Below are positions 1 through 8,496 of a stretch of 64,000 nucleotides of DNA, one piece after another. The stretch covers positions 450,324-514,323 of the forward strand of contig JADCBP010000001.1 in assembly GCA_020253445.1 (NCBI GenBank), in the 5' to 3' direction. Each line of letters begins with the position of its first letter. Position 1 is the stretch's first letter. This DNA comes from Methylobacterium sp. Its GTDB lineage: Bacteria > Pseudomonadota > Alphaproteobacteria > Rhizobiales > Beijerinckiaceae. A program made the translations under genes and the position numbers. The notes beneath the pieces were generated by a model. It did not search any database. It had not been told where the DNA came from and saw only the letters and a list, made by a program, of their open reading frames with translations.

Positions 1-452
1 TTCACCTTGGGGGGCGGGGACATCACCCTGCCCGATGCTGTTTTTCGATTGCGTCCAGCCTCTTCCCGAAGCCTGCCGCAAGAATGCCGGCCAGCGGCGG
101 AAAAATCACCCCGCCGGAAGGATCGGGCAGGGCGGGTTCACCGTCGAAGGTCGGCTTGGTAGGTCAGCAACGCTGTCCTATTCCAAGGTGGAGCTATACA
201 GAATTGCGGCGCACAGACAAGAGCCATGCGACCGAATTTTTCGGATTTTGTTGCCTATGATCCGATTTTTCGAGCAACAAAATTTTATGAACCGCCCGGA
301 ATATGCGGCAAAGATTGCTTTTGGAGCCTTGCTTCGGCAAGACGGGCGTCTCGGACAAGCCTTGCGCCTTGCAGAGGCTTGCGAGCAGACCCGCCCCCTC
401 CTAGCATCTCATGCAGCGGCGAATGCGCCGCCGGGAAGGACCGTTCGAATCC

Positions 453-1535
453 ATGATTTTCCAGAGTGACAACGTGGTGGGCGCAAGCCCGAAAGTGCTG
501 GATGCGATCGTCCGCGCCAATGCCGGAACCGCCGGCTCCTATGGGGCGGACCCCTGGAGCCAACGTTTCGAGCAGGCTCTTATGCAATTTTTCGATTGCC
601 CTCTCGACGTGTTCCTTGTGGCCACGGGAACGGCCGCCAATGCATTGGCCGCCAGCGCCATATGCCCGCCCTGGGGCGCGCTTCTGACGCATGTCGAAAG
701 CCATGTGATGGACGACGAATGCGGCGCGCCGGAATTCTACATGGGCGGCGCGAAGCTCGTCGGCCTGCCCGGCATCGGCGGAAAGGTCACGCCGGAAACG
801 CTCGACGCCCATGTCGCGGCCGAGCCGGGCGGCGTGCGCCGGCCGCCACTCAAGGGCCTTTCCATCGCGCAAGGAACGGAATTCGGCCTCGTCTACATGC
901 CGGATGAACTGATGGCGCTGACGGTCGCTGCCCGCCGGCACGGCCTGAAGGTGCATATGGATGGCGCGCGCTTCTCGAACGCGCTTGTTTCGCTCGGCTG
1001 CACGCCAGCCGAGATGACGTGGAAATCCGGCATCGACGTGCTGTCGCTCGGCGGCACCAAGAATGGCTGCCTGATGGCGGAAGCGGTGGTGTTCTTCGAC
1101 CGGAGCCTCGCGGAGGATTTCCGCTTTCGAAGGAAGCGGGCGGGGCAGACCCTCTCGAAGCAGCGATTGATGGGCGCGCAATTCGAGGCCTGGCTGGAAG
1201 ATGGCCATTGGCGCGAACTCGCGGCCCATGCCAATGGCATGGCCCGTCGCATGGCGGAGGGTCTTGCGGCCATTCCCGGCATCCGGCTCGGGTGGCGCTG
1301 CGAGATCAACGAGGTCTTCCCCGTGATGCCGCAGGCTCTCATGGATCACCTCATCGAGCAGGGCGCACGCTTCTATGACTGGTCGGACCTGTCGATGGAC
1401 CCTGCCCTGCGGCCTGCGCCGGACGAGGTGGTCGCGCGCCTCGTCACCTCTTTCATGACGACGGCCGAGGAGATCGACCGTTTCGTTGCCCTTTCGCGCA
1501 ACTTCATGATCCAGAGGCGCGATGCAGCGGAATAG
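453..1535 (+). CDS. ltaE: Low-specificity L-threonine aldolase (PLP-dependent beta-eliminating lyase family)
   Basis: ORF 411..1535 trimmed to MIFQSDNVVGASPKVLDAI; contains ATGTAANALAA, HMDGARFSNAL and LSLGGTKNG typical of the family. Confidence 0.88.
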   Translation: MIFQSDNVVGASPKVLDAIVRANAGTAGSYGADPWSQRFEQALMQFFDCPLDVFLVATGTAANALAASAICPPWGALLTHVESHVMDDECGAPEFYMGGAKLVGLPGIGGKVTPETLDAHVAAEPGGVRRPPLKGLSIAQGTEFGLVYMPDELMALTVAARRHGLKVHMDGARFSNALVSLGCTPAEMTWKSGIDVLSLGGTKNGCLMAEAVVFFDRSLAEDFRFRRKRAGQTLSKQRLMGAQFEAWLEDGHWRELAAHANGMARRMAEGLAAIPGIRLGWRCEINEVFPVMPQALMDHLIEQGARFYDWSDLSMDPALRPAPDEVVARLVTSFMTTAEEIDRFVALSRNFMIQRRDAAE

Positions 1536-1638
1536 CCGGCAGAATTCCTTGTTTTCGCCGAATTGCGGTATTCTGTTCGAGAAGCGTTAAGCTTCGTTCA
1601 TCATCATGGCGAAGAGTTCTGGCTGCCCCGGAGAATGA

Positions 1639-2301
1639 GTGATGTCCGCTCCCCGCCTCTCCCTGCCCCGCCTGCTCGGCGCGGCGACCGTCGCGGCCTG
1701 TGCCCTTCTCGGCACCAGCGGCGCGCAGGCCCAGATCTTCGTCGAAACCTGGGGCGAGGAAACCTGGGGCGAGCGCTTCGCCGTGCCGCTCTACGAACCT
1801 GCGCCGGGCCATCGCATCGAAAGGTATCGTCGCCTGCATCCCTCGATCATCGTGGATGAACTCGAGGATCGCGGCTTCCGCAACCTTGTCATCGTCGCGC
1901 GTCGCGCCGATTTCTACGTGATCGAAGGCGTGAGCCCGCGCACGGGCCGCGTGCGGCTGGTGGTCGATGCTTATGATGGCGAGATCATCCAGCGGGTTGC
2001 CCTGAGTCGCTCCGATGCCCGGGTCGTGGGCCAGGATCGCAGCCCCACGGTTTCCACCTCGGATCTTGCCGTGCTGCCAACCCCGCCGCTTCGCCGGATG
2101 CGGGGCATGGCGCCGGAAACGGCCATGGATAATGTGGCACCGAGGTCCGCGCCGCCGAAGGTCGCCGGCCCCCTGTCCGAGTCTCCCGCCACTCCGCCTC
2201 CCGCCACTCCGCCTTCCGCCACTCCGGCCCTGCCGGCGACGCGGCCACCCAGCGCGGACTGGAACCCCATCAATTCTGTGCCCGTTGCGCCGCTGCTCTG
2301 A
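1639..2301 (+). CDS. Exported hypothetical protein with PepSY-like region and Pro/Thr-rich C-terminus
   Basis: Signal peptide MSAPRLSLPRLLGAATVAACALLGTSGAQAQ; YVIEGVSPRTGRVRLVVDAYDGEIIQRV resembles PepSY; ATPP repeats at C-term. Confidence 0.7.
   Translation: MMSAPRLSLPRLLGAATVAACALLGTSGAQAQIFVETWGEETWGERFAVPLYEPAPGHRIERYRRLHPSIIVDELEDRGFRNLVIVARRADFYVIEGVSPRTGRVRLVVDAYDGEIIQRVALSRSDARVVGQDRSPTVSTSDLAVLPTPPLRRMRGMAPETAMDNVAPRSAPPKVAGPLSESPATPPPATPPSATPALPATRPPSADWNPINSVPVAPLL
2184..2228 (+). repeat. Three tandem 15-bp units (TCCCGCCACTCCGCC type) inside the exported-protein CDS
   Basis: Units at 2184-2198, 2199-2213, 2214-2228; encode PATPP-type repeats. Confidence 0.8.
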
Positions 2302-2402
2302 ACGGCTTCGCCACGAATGGATAGCAGGAAGGGGCACCTCAGGCGCCTCTTCCTCTGTTTCACGAATGTCCGGCTGGTCTCGAAGCCGAAGTTTCGTTCC
2401 CG

Positions 2403-2861
2403 TTACGCCGCGAGCCGCGCGCCCATTTCGCGAGGCGCGTGGATCGGAACCTGCCGGGGCTTCTTGGCCTCGGGGATCTCGCGCACGAGATCGACATGCA
2501 GCAGGCCATGCTCAAGGCGCGCACCGGAGACCGTCACATGATCCGCGAGGCGGAAGCGACGCTCGAACTGGCGGGCAGCGATGCCCTGAAACAGGAATTC
2601 ACGCTCGGCCCTGTTTTCCTCGGCGGTTTTCTCGCCGCGAATCACGAGCCAGTTTTCCTTGGTCTCGATCGACAGATCGGCCTCGGTGAAACCGGCCACC
2701 GCAAGGCTGATGCGATAGCCGTCCTCGGAGACCTTCTCGATATTATAGGGCGGGTAGCTCGCATTCCCGGCTTCGCCATTCTCGATCTGGTTGATCAGAG
2801 AGAAAAGACGGTCGAAGCCCACGGTGGAACGATAGAGCGGGGCAAGATCAAATGTACGCAT
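2403..2861 (-). CDS. Small heat shock protein, Hsp20/IbpA family
   Basis: MRTFDLAPLYRSTVGFDRLFSLINQ...YPPYNIEKVSEDGYRISLAVAGF...ARQFERRFRLADHV is IbpA-like; upstream in-frame extension is better read as 5'UTR. Confidence 0.92.
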   Translation of the reverse strand: MRTFDLAPLYRSTVGFDRLFSLINQIENGEAGNASYPPYNIEKVSEDGYRISLAVAGFTEADLSIETKENWLVIRGEKTAEENRAEREFLFQGIAARQFERRFRLADHVTVSGARLEHGLLHVDLVREIPEAKKPRQVPIHAPREMGARLAA

Positions 2862-2948
2862 GGCATATCCTCCTTCAGAAGCGACACGCGAAATCCGGTC
2901 CGCCATCCGGCCGGACCATTGCTGCTGTGCAGCCTTCATGGCCTGCAC
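2862..2948 (-). promoter_or_regulatory. Candidate ROSE-type RNA thermometer in the hsp20 5'UTR
   Basis: Minus strand reads UCGCUUCUGAAGGAGGAUAUGCCAUG, matching the ROSE core U(U/C)GCU...GGAGGAU(A/U) directly before AUG, preceded by stems GGTCCG/CGGACC and GTGCAGGCC/GGCTGCAC. Confidence 0.72.
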
Positions 2949-3071
2949 GAACCACGATGTGGGAGGCCGATTTCAGCCTTTCAAGGGGCTTCCAGACGAT
3001 TTCCCGCGATGAATGCCAGATGAACAGGGAAGCGCGCCGCGGTTCAGGTGCAGTGCAATAGAGAGGGGATC

Positions 3072-3443
3072 ATGCCCCAGGCCACCACCCTCGATTCCCG
3101 CTCGTCGCCCACCCTGCCCCGCATGCGCCGGCGTGCCGGCTTCTGGCTCGTCATCACCCTTGCAGGAGCCCTGATGCTCGCCGGATCGGGCGCGCTCATC
3201 TCGAGCGGATGGCTCGTGGAAGCTTCCGATTCCGCGCGGCGCATCATGCCGGAACGGCCCGCGCCGATGGCCGCGGGTGCCGTCGCGCCCCTGCAGCTGC
3301 CAGGTTTCCAGCGGCGCGGAAACCTGCTGACCGGCCTCCTGACAACCGAGGATGGCCGGCGGCTCCATCTGGTCATCGATGCGCGCTCCAACATGATCAT
3401 CGGTGCGAAGCTTGTGGAGGCACCGGCCCCGGCCGCGCGCTGA
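3072..3443 (+). CDS. Hypothetical membrane-anchored/exported protein
   Basis: One N-terminal TM segment (GFWLVITLAGALMLAGSGALI) then a short soluble domain. Confidence 0.65.
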   Translation: MPQATTLDSRSSPTLPRMRRRAGFWLVITLAGALMLAGSGALISSGWLVEASDSARRIMPERPAPMAAGAVAPLQLPGFQRRGNLLTGLLTTEDGRRLHLVIDARSNMIIGAKLVEAPAPAAR

Positions 3444-3515
3444 GGCTTGCCGGCCCGCCGGCAATCGCGGCACAATCATGCTGCGGCTTCGAGCCGCGTT
3501 CCGCCGGACATTCCG

Positions 3516-4487
3516 ATGCCTCAACTCCTGCCCGCTCCGGGCACGCTCGCTGAGCCGCCAGATGGCCAGCCCTTCCCGCCCCACGCGGTCATGCCCATCC
3601 TGACGCGGGATGGCTATGCGGTGCGCGCCGCCTTCTTCCCGCTGGCCGAGGGCATTGCGGCCAAGGGCACGATCCTGCTCCTGCAGGGTCGGGCGGAATT
3701 CATCGAGAAGTACCGTGAGGTGATCGGCGAACTGCTCGGGCGGGGTTTTGCGGTCGCGAGCTTTGATTGGCGCGGCCAGGGCGGCTCCGAACGTTTGCTG
3801 CGCAACAGCCTCGCCGGGCATGTCGAGGATTTCGAGGATTACCAGCTTGATCTCGAGGCAGTGATTGCGGCGATGAAGCTGCGTGACCTGCCGCAGCCCT
3901 GGTCGCTGCTGGCGCATTCCATGGGCGGCTGTCTGGCGCTGCACCACATCGCAAAGGGCAATTCCCCTTTCCGGCGCGCCGTGCTCACCTCCCCGCTGGT
4001 CGCTGTGACCGGTCTCGGTGGGAGCATGGCGGGGCAGGTTGTTTCGCGCATGCTCTCCGCGCTGGGCTTCGCCATCTGGCGCATTCCGTTCGGGACGGAT
4101 GTGCCACGCCTGCGAGGCCCCTTCGAAGGAAATCCCTTCACGCGCGATCCCTCGCGCTTCGGCACCGCGCGCGGCTGGCTGGAGGCGCATCCGCATCTCG
4201 GCATAGGGGACCCCACGATCGGCTGGGTTGCCGCCGCCTTCCACGCGCTCGACCGCTTCGGGGATGACGATTTCGGGTGCCTCAGCCGCACGCCGGTGCT
4301 GATGCTGCTCGCCGGGGCGGACACGGTCGTGCTGACCGCTTCCGCCGAGAAGCTGGCCCTGCGCCTGCGGCAAGCCAGCGCAATGGTGCTGCCCGGCTCG
4401 CGCCACGAGATCCTGATGGAGCAAGATGAGGTCCGCGCACTGTTCTGGACAGCTTTCGACGCCTTCGTGCCGGGCGAGGACAACTAG
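3516..4487 (+). CDS. Alpha/beta hydrolase, lysophospholipase/monoacylglycerol lipase-like
   Basis: VASFDWRGQGGSER, LLAHSMGGCLALHH (GxSxG), C-terminal SRHEILMEQDEVR. Confidence 0.85.
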   Translation: MPQLLPAPGTLAEPPDGQPFPPHAVMPILTRDGYAVRAAFFPLAEGIAAKGTILLLQGRAEFIEKYREVIGELLGRGFAVASFDWRGQGGSERLLRNSLAGHVEDFEDYQLDLEAVIAAMKLRDLPQPWSLLAHSMGGCLALHHIAKGNSPFRRAVLTSPLVAVTGLGGSMAGQVVSRMLSALGFAIWRIPFGTDVPRLRGPFEGNPFTRDPSRFGTARGWLEAHPHLGIGDPTIGWVAAAFHALDRFGDDDFGCLSRTPVLMLLAGADTVVLTASAEKLALRLRQASAMVLPGSRHEILMEQDEVRALFWTAFDAFVPGEDN

Positions 4488-4591
4488 AGCGCAAACCGAT
4501 CTGATTGAATCAGATCTGGCGCTCTCTCTTCTTGTTTTCGCATCCGCTTTTTTTCGCCAACCGTTATCCACTTGGCGGGCGGATGCTCCAG
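4485..4591. repeat. Dispersed two-hairpin intergenic repeat, copy A (inverted orientation)
   Basis: Reverse complement GGAGCATCCGCCCGCCAAGTGG...CAGATCTGATTCAATCAGATCGG...GCGCTCTAG aligns with 8371-8473. Confidence 0.82.
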
Positions 4592-4593
4592 CC

Positions 4594-5385
4594 TCAAACC
4601 TTGGAGAGATGCTCCATCGCCGCCGCATGCAACGCGGCCGAGCCGGCTGCCAGAATGCGACCACCATCCTTCGCCGGGCTTCCATCCCAGGTGGTGACGA
4701 CACCACCCGCGCCCTCGATGATCGGGATCAGCGCAACGATGTCATAGGGCTTCAGGCCCGTCTCGATCACGAGATCGACCTGCCCGGCCGCGAGCATCGC
4801 ATAGGCATAGCAATCGGTGCCGTAACGCGTGAGGCGCACGGCGCTTTCGATCGCGTCGTAGGCGCTGCGCTCCGGGCCCTTGAAGAGGCGCGGATCGGTC
4901 GTCATCAGCGTGGCATCGGCGAGGGCCTCGCAGTCGCGCACACGCAGTTCGCGGTGCCCGCGCGGGCCGTTGATGCGCGCGCTGCCGCCATCGCCAATGA
5001 ACATCTCGCCTGTGTAAGGCTGGTGCATCACGCCCAGCACGGGCCGGTTGTTGCGCATGAGCCCGATCAGCGTGCCCCAAACCGGCAGGCCACACAGGAA
5101 GGCCCGTGTGCCGTCTATGGGGTCGATCACCCAGACATGCTCGGCATCGAGTCGTTCGTCATCGAATTCCTCGCCAAGGATCCCATGCATGGGGAAAGCC
5201 TCGATAATGCGACGGCGGATCACTGTTTCCGCCGCGCGGTCGGCCTCGGTCACCGGGTCGAAGACCGCGCCCTTCGCGCGCCCCTTGTCCTGCACGGAAA
5301 GTGTGGTGCGGAAGAAGGGAAGGATGGCCTCGCCAGCTTGGCGAGCCAGACCCTCAATGAAGGCGTTGAGATCGACAGGACGCAT
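4594..5385 (-). CDS. hisN: Histidinol-phosphatase, inositol monophosphatase family
   Basis: GILGEEFDDERLDAEHVWVIDPIDGTRAFLCGLPVWGTLIGL; IMPase metal-binding motif. Confidence 0.85.
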   Translation of the reverse strand: MRPVDLNAFIEGLARQAGEAILPFFRTTLSVQDKGRAKGAVFDPVTEADRAAETVIRRRIIEAFPMHGILGEEFDDERLDAEHVWVIDPIDGTRAFLCGLPVWGTLIGLMRNNRPVLGVMHQPYTGEMFIGDGGSARINGPRGHRELRVRDCEALADATLMTTDPRLFKGPERSAYDAIESAVRLTRYGTDCYAYAMLAAGQVDLVIETGLKPYDIVALIPIIEGAGGVVTTWDGSPAKDGGRILAAGSAALHAAAMEHLSKV

Positions 5386-5548
5386 GGGAAAGCTCTTCGG
5401 AAAGGGCGAATCGCGAAACGGTGACAGGAGCCATGGCAGAAACTGCGCATAAAACGAAGGCCGCGTTCACGAGGCTGTGAACACGGCCGAGCAAAAGGCC
5501 CCTGACTGAACCCTTGTATTTTTTTGCAGTGCAATATATATTGAGATT

Positions 5549-5634
5549 GTCGCGGTTGACGTTGTCCCGCGACATGCCCTCCTTGGGCGTTTCCTCCCTA
5601 GACTTTCAGGCCGCTTCGTGCGGCCTTTTTTTTG
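5549..5634 (+). ncRNA. Candidate trans-acting sRNA, MmgR/alpha-r8-like
   Basis: 5' stem GTCGCGG/CCGCGAC, GCCC-TCCTT-GGGC hairpin, single-stranded TTTCCTCCCT (5591-5600), intrinsic terminator AGGCCGC-TTCGT-GCGGCCT-T8. Confidence 0.65.
5609..5634 (+). terminator. Intrinsic terminator with no protein gene upstream on the same strand
   Basis: AGGCCGC TTCGT GCGGCCT followed by a T run. Confidence 0.88.
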
Positions 5635-5801
5635 CCTATCGCCCGTTTGCACCGCATTTTTTCCTGCGACGGGTTTTTTCGCCCTTTGCGGGACTTTTTC
5701 TTTTCTGGCGCGGGCAACGAACCCGACGCCGATCGGCCCGATCTATCCCCGCTTTTTGTTCCCGGACAGCGTGAGCATTTGACGTCCTTTGAAGGACGGC
5801 G

Positions 5802-6701
5802 CTATTCAGCAGCCTTCTGATAAAAATGCAAGTCCGACGTGCGAAATTCGAATGCCTGCTCGGCGAAAAATTTCGCGAACATGTTCTCGAGCCGTCGCGC
5901 GAGATCGAGGAAGCCGGAATGCGGCTCGAGACTGCGCTCATCCATGTAAAGGGCGCGATTGATTTCGATCTGGAAGGCGTCCCAGCCGAGATCGGGCCGC
6001 CCGTAGCATTCCGTGATGTAGCCCCCGGCATAGGGCTGGTTGCGCTCCACGCGGAAGCCCTCTTGCCGCGCCAGCGCCTCGAACAATGCCACCAGTTCCG
6101 GCCTGCAGGATGCGCCGAAGCGATCGCCGATCACCAGATCGGGCATGAGGCCCGTGGTGCGCGAATTCGAAGGCATCGAATGGCAATCGATGAGGCAAGC
6201 CCGGCCAAACCGCGCATGCAGCTCTGCCAGGGCGCGATGCAGCCGGCCGTGATAAGGCAGGTAAAAGTTTTCGATGCGCGCCAAAGCCTCGTCGAGCGCG
6301 AGCTTGCCCGCATAGATCTCGACCTGATCGCCGATCACGCGCGGCACGGTGCCAAGCCCGCCGGCCACCCGCAGCGACCGCGTATTGGCCTCCACCGGCA
6401 GAGTGCCGGCAATGAGGCGTGGATCAAGCTCGAGGGGCTCGCGGTTGAGATCCACGAAGGATCGCGGCAGATGCGCGAACATGACCGTCGAGCCCATGGC
6501 GACGGCGCGCTCCACAAGGCGATTGACATAAAGATCGGATGCGCGCCGCATCTCCTGCCGCGAGAGCTGGCTGCGCGCAAGGAAGGCCTCGGGAAAAACC
6601 TCGCCGGAATGCGGCGAATTCAGCAGGACAGGCACAGTTTCCGATGCAGCCGGATGCAGCAGCGTGAAAGTCTCGCCTGTCTCGATCCGGGGCATGCTCA
6701 T
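5802..6701 (-). CDS. N-formylglutamate amidohydrolase family protein (copy 1)
   Basis: LLNSPHSGEVFPEAFLARS, DLNREPLELDPRL, LIDCHSMPS. Confidence 0.85.
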   Translation of the reverse strand: MSMPRIETGETFTLLHPAASETVPVLLNSPHSGEVFPEAFLARSQLSRQEMRRASDLYVNRLVERAVAMGSTVMFAHLPRSFVDLNREPLELDPRLIAGTLPVEANTRSLRVAGGLGTVPRVIGDQVEIYAGKLALDEALARIENFYLPYHGRLHRALAELHARFGRACLIDCHSMPSNSRTTGLMPDLVIGDRFGASCRPELVALFEALARQEGFRVERNQPYAGGYITECYGRPDLGWDAFQIEINRALYMDERSLEPHSGFLDLARRLENMFAKFFAEQAFEFRTSDLHFYQKAAE

Positions 6702-6880
6702 GCGGGAGGCGTGTTCCTTCTTGCGGCCGAAACGGAGTTCGCGTGCAACATTCGTAGAGCTATGATGGCGATTGCCATGTGAATCGTCCAGCGCCAGCAC
6801 TGGCCTCGCAATTGCCATACACCACATGTTTACTACGCGGCCCTAACCATCCTGTCAGATTCCGAGACAGGTCAGACGAG

Positions 6881-7246
6881 ATGAGCATGACCAAGATCCT
6901 CCTGGCCGAAGACGACAACGACATGCGGAAGTTCCTCGTCAGGGCGCTGCAGAATGCCGGCTTCGACGTCGCCTCCTTCGATAATGGCCGCTCGGCCTAT
7001 CATCGCCTGCGCGAAGAGCCCTTCGAACTCCTCCTGACCGACATCGTGATGCCGGAGATGGATGGAATCGAGCTCGCCCGCCGCGCGACCGAACTCGATC
7101 CGGATATCAAGGTCATGTTCATCACCGGCTTTGCCGCCGTCGCGCTGAACCCGGAATCGAACGCGCCGAAGGATGCGCGCGTGCTCTCCAAGCCGTTCCA
7201 CCTCAAGGACCTCGTGAACGAGGTGAAGCGGATGCTCGCGGCCTGA
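6881..7246 (+). CDS. cpdR: CpdR-type single-domain response regulator
   Basis: MTKILLAEDDNDMRKFLVRALQNAGFDVASFDNGRSAYHRLREEPFELLLTDIVMPEMDGIELARRA; receiver domain only. Confidence 0.88.
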   Translation: MSMTKILLAEDDNDMRKFLVRALQNAGFDVASFDNGRSAYHRLREEPFELLLTDIVMPEMDGIELARRATELDPDIKVMFITGFAAVALNPESNAPKDARVLSKPFHLKDLVNEVKRMLAA

Positions 7247-7348
7247 CGGAATTCGTGGCTCGAAGCCCGGCTTTTTCCCTTGCCCTTTCAGGGAGAGCTG
7301 ACTATAGAGCCGCTTCCCGTCCGACAGGGGTGTCCCTGACGGGTTTTA

Positions 7349-7423
7349 GGGCGCGTAGCTCAGCGGGAGAGCACTACATTGACACTGTAGGGGTCACAGG
7401 TTCAATCCCTGTCGCGCCCACCA
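7349..7423 (+). tRNA. tRNA-Val (GAC anticodon), CCA encoded
   Basis: 75-nt cloverleaf: acceptor GGGCGCG/CGCGCCC, anticodon loop TTGACAC, T-arm ACAGG TTCAATC CCTGT. Confidence 0.95.
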
Positions 7424-7505
7424 TTTTCGCCCGGCTCCGGTGGCGTTTCGCGGCCGAAGCAGGATGGTTCAAACGTTGGGCTCCGGCCCGGCTGGAGTTC
7501 AGACA

Positions 7506-7631
7506 ATGAAGATCAGGAATTCGCTCAAGTCGCTGATGACGCGCCACCGCGACAACCAGATGGTTCGCCGCCGTGGTCGCGTCTACATCATCAACAAGAC
7601 ACAGAAGCGCTACAAGGCGCGCCAGGGCTAA
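7506..7631 (+). CDS. rpmJ: 50S ribosomal protein L36, cysteine-free form
   Basis: [41 protein letters not shown]. Confidence 0.96.
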   Translation: MKIRNSLKSLMTRHRDNQMVRRRGRVYIINKTQKRYKARQG

Positions 7632-7691
7632 GCCTCGGCGATCTGCCGCGCTTGTCGCGCGCGGGTCTTTTCTCCTCATCGGATTTCGCGA

Positions 7692-7713
7692 AAGGGCGCC
7701 TTCGAGCGCCCTT
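7692..7713 (+). terminator. Probable terminator-like hairpin downstream of rpmJ
   Basis: AAGGGCGC-CTTCGA-GCGCCCTT; weak T tract. Confidence 0.5.
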
Positions 7714-7785
7714 CTGGTGTTTGAAACCCGCGCTCTCGAGCAACTTCCCTTGACGGAAGCCGAGCACCGCTCCACGCTTGTCTTC

Positions 7786-8373
7786 ATGATGATGCGCTTT
7801 GTCACTCTCGCGCTGATCGCCCTCCTCGGGATGGCCCCTCCTTCTGCCGCGCAGATGACGGGCGCGGAGTCGCCGGCCACGCGCAATGGCGACCGCGAGC
7901 GGCTCGACCGGCTCTTCGAACGCCTGCAGGCTGCTCCGACGGCCGACGCCGCGAGGGCGGTCGCCCAGCAGATCGAGCAGCGATTCGAAAAATCGGGCAG
8001 CGACACGGCCGATCTGCTGCTGCAACGCGCCAAGCAGGCGATCGAAACCCGGAACTACGACCTGGCGCTCGATCTTCTCGATTTCGTCACGACGCTGAAG
8101 CCGAACTGGTCGGAAGCCTATCATCGCCGCGCGATCGTGCATTTCCTCCTCAAGGACGAGGAAAGCGCGATGCGGGATATTCGCCAGAGCCTTGCCCATG
8201 AGCCTCGGCACTTCCATGCGCTCGCCGGGCTGGGGCAGCTCCTGCAGATGATGGGGAAGCGGAAGCAGGCGTACCAGGTCTATCGGCGCGCGCAGGATGT
8301 CTATCCGCTTTTCCCCGACCTCGAGAAAATGCTGGAGAGGCTGAAACTGGAGGCAGAAGGGCAGCCGATCTAG
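7786..8373 (+). CDS. Exported TPR-repeat protein
   Basis: Signal sequence MMMRFVTLALIALLGMAPPSAAQ; YDLALDLLDFVTTLKPNWSEAYHRRAIVHFLLKDEESAMRDIRQSLAHEPRHFHALAGLGQLL. Confidence 0.82.
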   Translation: MMMRFVTLALIALLGMAPPSAAQMTGAESPATRNGDRERLDRLFERLQAAPTADAARAVAQQIEQRFEKSGSDTADLLLQRAKQAIETRNYDLALDLLDFVTTLKPNWSEAYHRRAIVHFLLKDEESAMRDIRQSLAHEPRHFHALAGLGQLLQMMGKRKQAYQVYRRAQDVYPLFPDLEKMLERLKLEAEGQPI

Positions 8374-8473
8374 AGCATCCGCCCGCCAAGCGGGCACCGG
8401 TTCGCGCAAAGAAAATGCGATCAAACAAAGAGATAGAGCATCCGATCTCGTTCGATCAGATCGGAAATGCTCC
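8371..8473. repeat. Dispersed two-hairpin intergenic repeat, copy B
   Basis: TAGAGCATCCGCCCGCCAAGCGGGCACCGGTTCGCG...GAAAATGCGATCAAACAAAGAGATAGAGCATCCGATCTCGTTCGATCAGATCGGAAATGCTC. Confidence 0.85.
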
Positions 8474-8496
8474 AGACCAACCCTGCCATCGCTTCA

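Noticed and set aside
5783-5798. 16-bp palindrome CGTCCTTTGAAGGACG after the N-formylglutamate amidohydrolase gene
   Set aside because: Short, no T tract, could be a weak 3'-end structure; not enough to call a feature.
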